A DNA stretch of 64,000 nucleotides from an uncultured Dehalococcoidales bacterium (lineage in GTDB: Bacteria > Chloroflexota > Dehalococcoidia > UBA1151 > UBA1328). The stretch is taken from assembly GCA_905614375.1 (NCBI GenBank), contig CAJQSP010000014.1, forward strand, positions 1 through 64,000. The letters run 5' to 3'. Position 1 is the first letter of the stretch. Every line of letters starts with the position of its first letter. The notes below the pieces were generated by a model, which made no database searches, was not told where the DNA came from, and was given only the letters and a program-made list of their open reading frames with translations. Shown here one piece after another: positions 1-9,751 of this stretch. Both the position numbers and the translations under genes were made by a program.

Positions 1-1
1 A

Positions 2-1699
2 GCAGTATCGAGGCAGTTAGGGAATACCTCGATACGCCAAGGCGACGCGAAAGTTTCTAGAAAATTGACTGTCCACTACAGATTAGGCGCTCCGCCTGTA
101 TCTGATGGCCCAGTCACGTGGGTCAGGGATGGATTCCAGGAAACAGAATCACAAGTGATCGGCGACATTCAGTCCTCGAATCCTGATGGGACGACTATTC
201 ACGTCTTTATTCCTAGTAGTCACATGAACGATCTACACCAGTCGATCGCTTCAAGGGAGGCTGCTGAAAAAACATTAAGCTTCATGGGAAGTCAGTCTAC
301 AGACGACGGTAGAGAGGCTGAAGCCGCTATGACGTCTCGAAAATCCATCGCAGAATCACGAGCCTCAAACGCAGTTACTGAGGTCACTGCACAAGCACGA
401 ACATTCCTTTCTGGGGGGCAGGAGCTCACAGGTACGAGTTTCGCAGAGGATGTTGGTTCTGCGCTTACTGCTGTCTTAGTAAGGCTCTTTCCTAGTTTTC
501 AAGTCGGCGACTCGTCTAGTTGGGGACTGGTATGGAGCCGAGCTAAACAAGGAAGTCCTTCAGCGTTCGACGCACTCGGTTATCAAGGTGACCCGGATAA
601 ACATCCTGTTGCCACACAAGTAATTAATTCGATCGGCTCAGGGAAAAAGGGTCGAGAACTAGTAGATAAATTTACGGCAGTTCCATTTGGTTGGCCAAAA
701 GATGCAATTGATGCCACTCTCGCTACGTTACTGGTAAGCGGTCATCTTTCTGCCCGTCTAGGCGGACAACCGACTTCCTTGGGGGAGTTGAACCAGGCAA
801 AAATAAGCCAAGCTGACTTCAGGGTGCAGAATCCAGTACTCACTACTCAACAGAAAATAAAGATCCGTTCGCTATTCAGGGCCGCTGGACTCCAATCACC
901 ACCGGGCGAAGAAGAGCAAGCCGCACTTAGCTTTCTAGCTAAAGCAAAAGAGTTAGTTGCTGGTACTGGTGGCGAACCACCGGCTCCACGGCCAGTTGAG
1001 GCGAAAGAGTTGGCCGATCTCGAAGGTAAATCGGGGAACGACCTACTTTTTGATTTGTCTTCTTTAGTAGATGATCTCACCCCGAAAATTGGACAATGGA
1101 CGCAGACCGCCTCGCTCATATCGGAACGGTCAGTGGAGTATTTTGCGACCGTCGAAATGCTCGAGGCAGCAGAAGGGTTAGACACCGCTTCCGATCTGTC
1201 CAATTCTCTCGACGCGATAAAGCAGAATCGGTCGTTGCTCCTCGATCCGAATCCAATGGCCTCAATTAAAAGCACAGTTTCGACTTCATTGAGAAGTGCT
1301 CTGAGTGACGTACACACGCGATATTCTGAATCATTTAAAGAGCAGTCAGAGAAGTTGAACAAGGATCCTTCGTGGATTAAAACTCCTGAGGCGCAAAGAA
1401 CTGAGTTTCTTTCTCAGGTGGGGCTTAGGGAGCATGCGATCCCGAACTTGACGTCTGATGAAGATCTGATGGAAGCATTGAAGAGTCGAAGCCTAGAAGG
1501 CTGGAAGTCTGAGACTGATGCACTTATTCCGAGATTTGAGCAAGCTCTTGCACTTGCAATAAAAGCGCTTGAGCCGAAAGCAAAACAGGTGTCACTCCTC
1601 AGGACGACCATCCGAACTGGTGACGAGCTCGATTCTTGGCTGACAGACGCAAGGAAACGTGTCGAAACTGCCCTGAACGACGGTCCAGTAATACTCTAA
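2..1699 (+). CDS. brxC: BREX P-loop ATPase BrxC, C-terminal part (5' end outside window)
   Basis: The reading frame is open from the left edge with no stop, so the gene begins outside the window. About 565 C-terminal residues are present, against roughly 1,200 in the whole family. The N-terminal P-loop is therefore not visible. The visible part is rich in charged helices, as expected of the BrxC/PglY C-terminal region. The identification rests mainly on position: it lies 17 bp before pglX, which is followed by pglZ and brxL, the order of a type 1 BREX operon. BrxC is thought to act as the ATPase core of the BREX complex that methylates host DNA and blocks phage replication. The family assignment is good by context, weaker by sequence alone. 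Confidence 0.75.
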   Translation, partial: AVSRQLGNTSIRQGDAKVSRKLTVHYRLGAPPVSDGPVTWVRDGFQETESQVIGDIQSSNPDGTTIHVFIPSSHMNDLHQSIASREAAEKTLSFMGSQSTDDGREAEAAMTSRKSIAESRASNAVTEVTAQARTFLSGGQELTGTSFAEDVGSALTAVLVRLFPSFQVGDSSSWGLVWSRAKQGSPSAFDALGYQGDPDKHPVATQVINSIGSGKKGRELVDKFTAVPFGWPKDAIDATLATLLVSGHLSARLGGQPTSLGELNQAKISQADFRVQNPVLTTQQKIKIRSLFRAAGLQSPPGEEEQAALSFLAKAKELVAGTGGEPPAPRPVEAKELADLEGKSGNDLLFDLSSLVDDLTPKIGQWTQTASLISERSVEYFATVEMLEAAEGLDTASDLSNSLDAIKQNRSLLLDPNPMASIKSTVSTSLRSALSDVHTRYSESFKEQSEKLNKDPSWIKTPEAQRTEFLSQVGLREHAIPNLTSDEDLMEALKSRSLEGWKSETDALIPRFEQALALAIKALEPKAKQVSLLRTTIRTGDELDSWLTDARKRVETALNDGPVIL

Positions 1700-1716
1700 G
1701 AAACGAGGATCGTCAT

Positions 1717-4700
1717 ATGGGTTTAAGCCTGGACAAGGACGTTCGAAATCAGTTAGCACGAACGACACTTGCTGCCCGTGGAGTTGCGGAAACGGCTGCT
1801 AAAGCCGCCCTTGAGAACTTTGCTGTTCACGAAGCTAAGTATCGTGATCACATGTCAGGTGAGCAGAGATCGCTGCGTAACCGCCTTCGGGCCCGTGGAC
1901 GCTCAGTTGGTGATGTGCTCGATCGCACGAACGACACCCAAGAGATCCCTCGCCTGACAGAACTGGTCGCCTATGAGAACTGGCACAGACTGCTGTTCAC
2001 TCGGTTCCTTACCGAAAACAATCTTCTTATTACTAATGCTTCCCAGGGTAGCGTCCCGATAACGCTAGCTGAGTGTGATGACCTCGCACCTGATCTAGGT
2101 GCCAAAGACGGACTTGATCTGGCGTGTCGTTTTGCAAGTGAGATATTGCCAGGTGTATTTCGTAAAGACGATCCTGCGTTAGAAGTTCCTTTAGCGATCA
2201 ACGATCGAGTGGAACTTGAACGCCTTCTTAACTCGATTCCGAGCGATGTGTTTATAAGTACTGATGGTCTTGGATGGACCTATCAGTATTGGCAGGCTGA
2301 AAAGAAAGACGCGGTTAACGAATCCGGAAACAAAATCGGAGCCGATGAACTACCAGCAGTAACTCAGTTATTTACTGAGGACTACATGGTTGAGTTCTTG
2401 TACCACAACACCATTGGTGCCTGGCATGCAGGCAAGGTAATGGCTACAAATCCTAGCCTTGCAGAAACTGCACAAAGCGAAGATGAGCTCCGTCAGGCAG
2501 TGAAACTCCGGTCACAAGGTGGCTATGACTTCGACTATTTGAGGTTTGTTAGAGAAGCCCAGGACGGTGACGAAGAAGACAACCCGACCGGCCCATGGCG
2601 CCCCGCATCAGGGACGTTCGAAGGCTGGCCCAAGACAGCGAAAGAGTTAAAAGTCCTCGACCCGTGCTGTGGTAGCGGTCATTTCCTGGTTGAGGGCTTT
2701 GAGTTGCTGGTACGTCTCAGGATGGATGAAGAGAGACTCAATCTTGAAGACGCAATCAGAGGAGTCTTAGCCGACAATATCCATGGACTTGAGATCGACC
2801 CACGGTGCACCCAAATCGCTGCCTTCAACGTTGCTCTGGCTGCCTGGAAGCTAACCGGAGAACCGATCGAGCTTCCGCCTCTACACATAGCGTGTTCCGG
2901 ACATGGTGTTGACTCAAGTAAATCTGAATGGACGAAACTTGCCGGTGATGATGACAACCTGAAGTTCGGGATGGAACGTCTGTACGACCTGTTCAAGCAA
3001 GCTCCGGAGTTGGGATCGTTGATCGACCCGAACTTTATTGAACATCCGATGTTTGATGCTGACTTCGCAGAACTGCAGCCTTTGCTGCAGCAAGCGCTTA
3101 GGACCGGCACAAATGGCGCAAGCGAAACAGAACGTGCAGTTAGCGCTCAAGGAATGGCAAAATCAGCTGAGTTACTCGCTTCGAAATACACATTGGTGAT
3201 CACGAATGTGCCGTATCTCCGGCGCAGCGCACAGAACAAAAATCTAAGTGAGATAGGAGAGAATTATTACAGTAACTCAAAACCCGATCTAGCAACAATG
3301 TTTTTGGAAAGGATCGATCAGTGGTTGACGGAAACTGGGACCTGTGCCGCCGTAACTCCTCAAAATTGGCTCTTCCTTTCGAGTTACCGACGATTGAGAG
3401 AAAGACTGTTGCAAGAACGTGTGTGGAATTTTCTTCCGCGTCTCGGGACTAGGGCATTTTCTGAAATATCAGGTGAAGTTGTCAGTGTTGCATTGCCTAT
3501 CATCACTAAAACGGCACCAACTAGTAGAACCATGATCGCTGGACTGGACGCGTCGTTCTCGTCCTCCCCCGAAGGAAAATCAGAGGTTCTTCACGGGACT
3601 CATATGCCGAAGTCTTTAACTCCACACGCAAACGCTTCAATACGGATAGTCAGTCAGACGAGTCAACACGAACAACCTGGGCTGCGCATTGACGTTTGGA
3701 GTGAATTATCCACCAATGGAGTTCAGTTGCGGGCTTTCTGCAGTCTCCACGAGGGAATGTCTCGAGGAGATACTGGTTATTTCGATTCGAATTTCTGGGA
3801 ACTTGAAGGTATTGACACAAGTACGTGGGACTTTCTGGTCAATTCTCCGAGCGAAGTCGGGCCTTTCAAAGGTCGGGAGTTAGTGATTCGATGGGAAAAA
3901 GGCGAGGGAATGCTTTCAAGGTCGGACGGTGCGCGGATAACTGGATACAAAGCATGGGGTACTGACGCGGTATTCGTCGCTCGTACTTCCCAGCTCAAAG
4001 CTACGCTATCTTCCGGAATTATGCACGCGCAAAACGGTGCAGTGCTCCTGCCAAACCGAGAGGAAATGTTGCCCTCGCTTTGGGCGTACTGTGAAAGTCC
4101 GGAATTTCCTGAGGCGGTTCGAAAACTAGATCAAAAAATCATCGTTGCTAGCGGAGTGTTCTTGGACTTGCCATTTAACCTCGAGCATTGGCAGAAAGTT
4201 GCCGGAGAAAAATATCCAAACGGACTTCCTGAGCCTCATTCGGACGACCCAACTCAGTGGTTGTTCCATGGTCATCCTACCCCGGCCGAAGAAGCGACCG
4301 TGCTGCAAGTTGCCGTTGCTAGATTGCTCGGTTACAAGTGGCCAGCTGAGCAAGACTCCGAGATGCGTCTGTCAAATGAAGCTCGTGACTGGGTAGAGAG
4401 GTCAGGTGACCTGAATCAATTAGCTGACAACGACGGTATTGTTTGTCTCCCTGCAGTTATGCGTCAGCAACCTGCAGCACCAAGACTCAGGGAGTTCCTT
4501 AGCGCTGCATTGGGTACTGCGTGGAACTCTTCGTCTGAGCGTGATCTAGTTTCAGCAACTGGATCGAAGAAGACCACTCTTGAGGATTGGCTCGCTGAAG
4601 ACTTCTTCGATCAACACACGAAACTCTTCCACAACCGGCCTTTTATTTGGCATGTATGGGATGGTCGAAAAGACGGATTTAGTGCGCTAGTCAACTATCA

Positions 4701-5208
4701 CAAGCTCGACTACTCCGGTCTTCAATCGCTCACTTATACATATCTCGGTGAATGGATCGCAAGGCAAGATGCAGATGCGAACGCTGGAAAACCAGGTGCA
4801 GCTGAGCGACTCGTTGCGGCGCGTGAGCTTCAGACCGAGTTGGCCAGGATCCTCGAAGGTCAAACACCTTACGATATCTTCGTCCGGTGGAAGTCGACCA
4901 ATGAACAGTCTGAAGGGTGGCGTCCTGATCTTAACGACGGCGTTCGGCTAAACATCAGACCATTTATGAGTGCCAAGGATGTAGGGAAGAAGGGTGCGGG
5001 AATCTTGCGAGGTAAACCCAACATCAAGTGGGGCAAGGATCGTGGGAAGGAATCTGAAAGCTTAAGAACTAAATCCGAGTATCCATGGTTCTGGCACGAG
5101 GCGGAACCTGGATCAGATCCCGAAGGTGATAGTGAGTTCACTGGGAACCGCTGGAACGATGTGCATTTGACACTTGGGTTTAAACAGGGAGTTACGACAA
5201 CGGCATGA
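1717..5208 (+). CDS. pglX: BREX adenine-specific DNA methyltransferase PglX
   Basis: This 1,163-residue protein is the size of PglX, the N6-adenine methyltransferase that marks host DNA in BREX. The SAM-binding motif I, LDPCCGSGHF, is at about residues 314-323. The catalytic motif IV appears as TNVPYL near residues 496-501, a PglX-style variant of NPPY. The C-terminal half is long and probably carries target recognition. The frame is open further upstream, into brxC, but the ATG at 1717 has a GAGG ribosome-binding site 9 nt before it and follows the brxC stop by 17 bp, so that start was chosen. The last 4 bp overlap pglZ (ATGA), showing translational coupling within the operon. Confidence 0.93.
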   Translation: MGLSLDKDVRNQLARTTLAARGVAETAAKAALENFAVHEAKYRDHMSGEQRSLRNRLRARGRSVGDVLDRTNDTQEIPRLTELVAYENWHRLLFTRFLTENNLLITNASQGSVPITLAECDDLAPDLGAKDGLDLACRFASEILPGVFRKDDPALEVPLAINDRVELERLLNSIPSDVFISTDGLGWTYQYWQAEKKDAVNESGNKIGADELPAVTQLFTEDYMVEFLYHNTIGAWHAGKVMATNPSLAETAQSEDELRQAVKLRSQGGYDFDYLRFVREAQDGDEEDNPTGPWRPASGTFEGWPKTAKELKVLDPCCGSGHFLVEGFELLVRLRMDEERLNLEDAIRGVLADNIHGLEIDPRCTQIAAFNVALAAWKLTGEPIELPPLHIACSGHGVDSSKSEWTKLAGDDDNLKFGMERLYDLFKQAPELGSLIDPNFIEHPMFDADFAELQPLLQQALRTGTNGASETERAVSAQGMAKSAELLASKYTLVITNVPYLRRSAQNKNLSEIGENYYSNSKPDLATMFLERIDQWLTETGTCAAVTPQNWLFLSSYRRLRERLLQERVWNFLPRLGTRAFSEISGEVVSVALPIITKTAPTSRTMIAGLDASFSSSPEGKSEVLHGTHMPKSLTPHANASIRIVSQTSQHEQPGLRIDVWSELSTNGVQLRAFCSLHEGMSRGDTGYFDSNFWELEGIDTSTWDFLVNSPSEVGPFKGRELVIRWEKGEGMLSRSDGARITGYKAWGTDAVFVARTSQLKATLSSGIMHAQNGAVLLPNREEMLPSLWAYCESPEFPEAVRKLDQKIIVASGVFLDLPFNLEHWQKVAGEKYPNGLPEPHSDDPTQWLFHGHPTPAEEATVLQVAVARLLGYKWPAEQDSEMRLSNEARDWVERSGDLNQLADNDGIVCLPAVMRQQPAAPRLREFLSAALGTAWNSSSERDLVSATGSKKTTLEDWLAEDFFDQHTKLFHNRPFIWHVWDGRKDGFSALVNYHKLDYSGLQSLTYTYLGEWIARQDADANAGKPGAAERLVAARELQTELARILEGQTPYDIFVRWKSTNEQSEGWRPDLNDGVRLNIRPFMSAKDVGKKGAGILRGKPNIKWGKDRGKESESLRTKSEYPWFWHEAEPGSDPEGDSEFTGNRWNDVHLTLGFKQGVTTTA

Positions 5209-7508
5209 GCCCAATCAACGGCACAGTTCTAGGCCTTTTGATCGAATCGATCGAATCGGCTTCTGATCACAATAGGCATGATTTGAATGCTCCGATTGCA
5301 ACCATCTGGACAGATGGCGACCGCGATTGGGCGGATGTAATCGACACTATCGCCAAATATGTCCCTGAATTGATGGTGTTGGACGATGATTTCGAGAGTG
5401 ATTACTCTGGATCGGCGACGAAGCTACGATACCTATTAGGAAAAGTTGATTCTGAACAACATCCGATAATTTATGTCCCAGGGGTAAACCGCCAGACGTT
5501 CCGGAGTATTACAGGATTCCCTGAGTTTGCTAGGCACCTTTACGCTCTACAGTTCCGATCGGCGATGTGGACTCAGAAAAATGGCAAGGATTGGACGCCA
5601 CTGGCTTTTTTGGGCTCGTCAGATGGTGGACTGAAACTTGACATCGCTGGTGACAGGGCGACCAATGATGCACTTGTAGGCCAGTTAAATCACGTACTTA
5701 AAACTGCCGTGACGGATTTGAACCGCGGCAGGCTTGAAGCCAAAGATTTTCACGATCTTGCGTTGGGCGATCCGATAAGAAGCATGTTGCAATGGATTTC
5801 GTCAAATGGAGCTTCAAAGCAAGAAATGGACGACGAATCATGGACTGCTTTTTCGAGTATTTCGCCGCAGTTGTTTGGCATCGATCCAGACACGGATGGA
5901 GTGATAACGGCAACCACTAAGCTTGCGGAGGGAACTGGAAAATGGGACGAAGTGTGGACTCGCTACTACGAGGCACACTCTTCATATCCAGGTGTACGTG
6001 ATCAATTGTCTTTGGTTCAGCCAAAAGATATGTTCGACGAAAACCCTCGAATTCCAGCGAACAATATTCGTCTGGAATCCCTACTGGGCGATGAGTTGAG
6101 TGCACTGTCGGATCTTGACCGATTGGCGGCAACAGCCCAACTGAATCTGCTCTGCGATCAACACGTTATCCGTTCAGAGTCGCTGTTTGCTGAATTAGGC
6201 GAAGCTCCACTTGCTCAAGCTACCGTCCATTTGAAAGATATGCTTGCTGGCATTCAAGTGGGGGTCAGTGGAAACGCCTGGGAGGCCATCGCGCAGAGTT
6301 ACATCGACCATGCGTGGCGGATTGATTCTAGTGTCTGGAAAGCCATGGCCTGCGCGGTTACGGCGCAAGACACGAAAACTTTGTCTGTGGCCGTTGCATC
6401 CGTGTATCTGCCCTGGTTAGAAGAGCTTGCAGATCGTGTCTCAACGATCATTGATAAGTACCCAAACAAAGGACCAAAAGATGCTAAGGTGCTTGATTCT
6501 GATGCAGGCACCGCAGTCCTGTTCGTTGATGGACTACGGGCGGATTTAACTTTAGATCTTCAGTCGTACCTTACGCGTGACGGCTTTGACACCAGTTTGG
6601 AAATATCCTGGGCTGCTCTGCCAACTATCACTGCAACATCAAAACCTGCTTGGAACCCTCTTGCTCAGAAATTAAGCGGAGAGACTATCGAAGATGGTAT
6701 GGAACCGCGGGTTGCCGATGGAGGCGGGAAAGCAAGGTCTGACGTGATCAGAAAACTCACTGCGGATTCTGGATGGGCGTTCCTAGAAAATGACTCAGTT
6801 GATGGTAACGACCGCACTGTGTGGACCGAAATCGGAACGATAGACAGCAGTGGGCATGATAAGCATACGAACCTCGCGAAAAATCTGCCAAGTGAACTCG
6901 ATACGATCAAGAGACGAATTTCTGATCTACTAGAGAACGGATGGAAAAAGGTCATAGTTGTTACTGATCATGGATTTGTTTATGCCCCTGGTAGGTTGCC
7001 CTCCGTTGAGCTTCCAAAGCATTTGACCCAATCAAAATGGGGAAGATGTGCGCTTGCAAAACCAGGTGCTCAACACGGCTTCACTGAAGTGGATTGGTTC
7101 TGGGGTGGTGGACACTCAATAGTCTTGGCGCCAGGGATTTCGGCGTTCAGGAATGGGCTAGAGTACTCGCACGGCGGACTGACATTGCAGGAATGTCTGA
7201 CTCCGATCTTGACTGTGACGGCCACAGACAACGGTCAGTTTGCACAATTGTCTAAATTATCCTGGGTTGGGTTACGCTGTCGAATAGAAACCACGGGAGT
7301 TATTGCTGGGTATTCAGTTGATATACGACTGACACCAATGGACAGTGGATCTTCCATGTCAACCGGATCTAAGACGCTCGATGAACAGGGCAAGACTTCA
7401 TTAGCCGTTGTTGATGATCTCAATGAGGGTAAAGCTGCTTACATCGTCCTTGTCGACGATAATGGGACTGTAGTCTCACAATTGGCGACAATCGTCGGTA
7501 AAGAATAA
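5205..7508 (+). CDS. pglZ: BREX phosphatase-like protein PglZ
   Basis: A 767-residue PglZ-domain protein of the alkaline phosphatase superfamily and a required BREX component. Metal-site motifs of the PglZ core are visible: FVDGLRAD with the Asp near residue 442, VVTDHGF near 586-592, and a His-rich stretch GGGHSIVLAPG followed by YSHGGLTLQE. The last is the usual PglZ signature ending in a tight beta-rich tail. The start codon overlaps the pglX stop, and brxL begins 12 bp downstream, so all are one transcription unit. The exact biochemical role of PglZ in BREX is unsettled; it is essential for exclusion in known systems and binds the methyltransferase. Confidence 0.93.
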   Translation: MSPINGTVLGLLIESIESASDHNRHDLNAPIATIWTDGDRDWADVIDTIAKYVPELMVLDDDFESDYSGSATKLRYLLGKVDSEQHPIIYVPGVNRQTFRSITGFPEFARHLYALQFRSAMWTQKNGKDWTPLAFLGSSDGGLKLDIAGDRATNDALVGQLNHVLKTAVTDLNRGRLEAKDFHDLALGDPIRSMLQWISSNGASKQEMDDESWTAFSSISPQLFGIDPDTDGVITATTKLAEGTGKWDEVWTRYYEAHSSYPGVRDQLSLVQPKDMFDENPRIPANNIRLESLLGDELSALSDLDRLAATAQLNLLCDQHVIRSESLFAELGEAPLAQATVHLKDMLAGIQVGVSGNAWEAIAQSYIDHAWRIDSSVWKAMACAVTAQDTKTLSVAVASVYLPWLEELADRVSTIIDKYPNKGPKDAKVLDSDAGTAVLFVDGLRADLTLDLQSYLTRDGFDTSLEISWAALPTITATSKPAWNPLAQKLSGETIEDGMEPRVADGGGKARSDVIRKLTADSGWAFLENDSVDGNDRTVWTEIGTIDSSGHDKHTNLAKNLPSELDTIKRRISDLLENGWKKVIVVTDHGFVYAPGRLPSVELPKHLTQSKWGRCALAKPGAQHGFTEVDWFWGGGHSIVLAPGISAFRNGLEYSHGGLTLQECLTPILTVTATDNGQFAQLSKLSWVGLRCRIETTGVIAGYSVDIRLTPMDSGSSMSTGSKTLDEQGKTSLAVVDDLNEGKAAYIVLVDDNGTVVSQLATIVGKE

Positions 7509-7519
7509 ACGAGGAATAA

Positions 7520-9565
7520 ATGGCACTTGACGCCCTGGATATCAAAGCTGCTGAAGCATTCGATGGTCACATCGTGCGTAAGGATCTCGTGCGCCAATTT
7601 GCACGACAGTATCCGGTACCAACATATGTTGTGGAATTCTTACTTGGTCGATACTGCGCAAGCGTCGACGAGACTGAGATTGAGGAAGGATTGGAGATAG
7701 TTGAACGCCAGCTGTCTTCTCGAACTGTCAAGGCGGGTGAGGAAGAACTTTTTAAAGCTCAAGCCCGAGAAACAGGCAGTACTCGCATCATCGAGCTCAT
7801 CACTGCGAGGCTTGATGTTAAGACAGACTCGTATCTGGCTACTCTCCCAAGCATTCAACTTCGCGACGTTCGGATAGGCTCCGATCTTGTTAACCAGCAT
7901 GAACGGATGCTAACCGGCGGATTCTACGCCGAGATAGAGCTGAGCTACGATCCGTTTATAGCTGAGGAATCTAACGGCAGGCCGTTTGGGATCTCTTCAA
8001 TTCGTCCTATTCAGCTTTCAAGTAGAGACGTTATAAATACCCTTGCTAAGGGACGTCAGTCGTTTTCCACGGAAGAATGGAAAGACTTCCTGCTTCGTAG
8101 CATTGGCATGGAACCGATGTCACTTTCAGTCCGTGAGAAGGAAGCCATCTTTCTAAGAATGGTTCCTTTCGTAGAACGGAACTACAACATGGTAGAACTG
8201 GGTCCGCGAGGCACAGGTAAAAGTCACCTTTTTCAACAGATCTCGCCCTACGCCCATTTAATATCTGGCGGTAAAGCTACCGTTGCTCGTATGTTTGTGA
8301 ACAATGCAACCGGACAACGCGGGTTGGTTAGTCAGTACGACGTCGTCTGTTTTGATGAAGTTACCGGTGTCTCTTTCGATCAGAAAGATGGCGTGAATAT
8401 CATGAAGGGCTATATGGAGTCGGGTGAGTTTTCTCGAGGAAGAGAAAGCATCAGAGCCGATGGTGGGATAGTCCTAGTAGGAAACTTCGACGTCGACGTG
8501 CAGCAACAGCAACGTATTGGTCATTTGTTTGGCCCGCTGCCTCCAGAAATGCGAAATGACACCGCATTCATGGACCGTATTCATTCATATATTCCTGGCT
8601 GGGATGTGCCGAAAATGAGCACGGAATTGTTTACTGATCGGTTTGGTCTCGTTAGCGATTTTTGGTCTGAATGTATGACCAGGCTTCGAGATCAAAGTCG
8701 CGTTGGAGTCCTCCAGAACAGAGTCATCTTCGGTGGAGCTCTTAGTGGTCGTGACACAACGGCCGCTCAAAAAACAGTTTCGGGGCTACTAAAACTATTG
8801 AGTCCAGATCCCGAGGCTTCGGTAAGTGACGAAGATCTCGAGTGGGCCGTTCGACTTGCTCTGGAAGTACGAAGACGTGTTAAAGAACAACAGAAGCGAA
8901 TAGGTGCGGCCGAGTTCCGCAACACGCAATTCTCATACACATTTTTAGACGAAGGGATCGAGAAATTTGTAGGAACCCCAGAACTTCAAAGCTCTTCCAC
9001 CATTGGGGCTGATCCGCTGCCGCCTGGAGAAATTTGGACAATAGCGTCACCTAGTGAGGGTGAATTCTCAGGGTTGTTCAAGGTCGAGATCACCGAAGGA
9101 CCTGGGACCGGAGTTAAAATTCTCAACCGACCAGCTCCCGCTCCTTTTTCAGAAAGCGTCAGAACGGCTGAGCAAAATCTCTATGCCCGAGGTGTGGATC
9201 TTGTTGGTGATAGAGATCCACGATCACACGAATTTACGGTGCAACTCCGGGCGTTTGATGCCGCCAAGAACGGTGCGCAAACCGGAGTAGCGGTGGCCCT
9301 CGCAATGAGTACAGCTATTTTGGGTAAACACCTCAAGGCTGGGCTCGTTGTCGCGGGTGGAATAACCCTTGGTGGATCAATAGAGTCTGTTCACGATCCG
9401 GTTTCATTGGTCGAATTGGCTGTAGAAAAAGGTGCCGACTCAATATTGATGCCAGTAAGTTGCAGGCGTCAGCTAATTGATCTTTCAGATGAAATGGCAA
9501 CCAAGGTCGACGTTCAGTATTACGCCGACCTTAAAGAAGCATTGCTCAAAGGAATGCTCGAGTAA
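7520..9565 (+). CDS. brxL: BREX AAA+ / Lon-like protein BrxL
   Basis: A 681-residue protein with the BrxL architecture. The N-terminal region is followed by an AAA+ core with Walker A GPRGTGKSH at about residues 228-236 and Walker B VVCFDEVTG near 275. A Lon-protease-like domain fills the last 120 residues. In that domain the catalytic serine loop of Lon (DGPSAG) reads NGAQTG, and no lysine sits at the expected dyad position, so proteolysis is unlikely. This agrees with the view of BrxL as a DNA-binding AAA+ motor rather than a protease. The gene lies 12 bp after pglZ. Its presence separates this locus from BREX types that use BrxHI or BrxHII helicases and points to type 1. Confidence 0.92.
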   Translation: MALDALDIKAAEAFDGHIVRKDLVRQFARQYPVPTYVVEFLLGRYCASVDETEIEEGLEIVERQLSSRTVKAGEEELFKAQARETGSTRIIELITARLDVKTDSYLATLPSIQLRDVRIGSDLVNQHERMLTGGFYAEIELSYDPFIAEESNGRPFGISSIRPIQLSSRDVINTLAKGRQSFSTEEWKDFLLRSIGMEPMSLSVREKEAIFLRMVPFVERNYNMVELGPRGTGKSHLFQQISPYAHLISGGKATVARMFVNNATGQRGLVSQYDVVCFDEVTGVSFDQKDGVNIMKGYMESGEFSRGRESIRADGGIVLVGNFDVDVQQQQRIGHLFGPLPPEMRNDTAFMDRIHSYIPGWDVPKMSTELFTDRFGLVSDFWSECMTRLRDQSRVGVLQNRVIFGGALSGRDTTAAQKTVSGLLKLLSPDPEASVSDEDLEWAVRLALEVRRRVKEQQKRIGAAEFRNTQFSYTFLDEGIEKFVGTPELQSSSTIGADPLPPGEIWTIASPSEGEFSGLFKVEITEGPGTGVKILNRPAPAPFSESVRTAEQNLYARGVDLVGDRDPRSHEFTVQLRAFDAAKNGAQTGVAVALAMSTAILGKHLKAGLVVAGGITLGGSIESVHDPVSLVELAVEKGADSILMPVSCRRQLIDLSDEMATKVDVQYYADLKEALLKGMLE

Positions 9566-9717
9566 TTGAGCCGAATCTTCGTCAGGCCATCTGTTTCGTT
9601 ATTTGTGTGCGAAGACGTCTCCGATATCTCGTTGCAAGTGAGCGAATATGTCGAAACGCTCGGATATGGCCGTGGAAGTTAGCTGTCGGGCGTACCGCGA
9701 CAGTATGTGAGCTTGTC

Positions 9718-9734
9718 CGAGCCTTTTTGGCTCG
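9718..9734 (+). terminator. Small hairpin between brxL and the helicase gene
   Basis: CGAGCC, a loop of five T, then GGCTCG form a perfect 6-bp hairpin in the 186-bp gap after brxL. It ends 17 bp before the TTG of the next gene. There is no T-tract after the stem, so it may attenuate or regulate rather than terminate. Confidence 0.35.
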
Positions 9735-9751
9735 ACTAGAAGGGAATTCTG

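Noticed and set aside
847..1362. A 171-codon minus-strand frame inside brxC
   Set aside because: It lies opposite a well-supported coding frame and has a Ser/Arg-rich composition typical of antisense reading.
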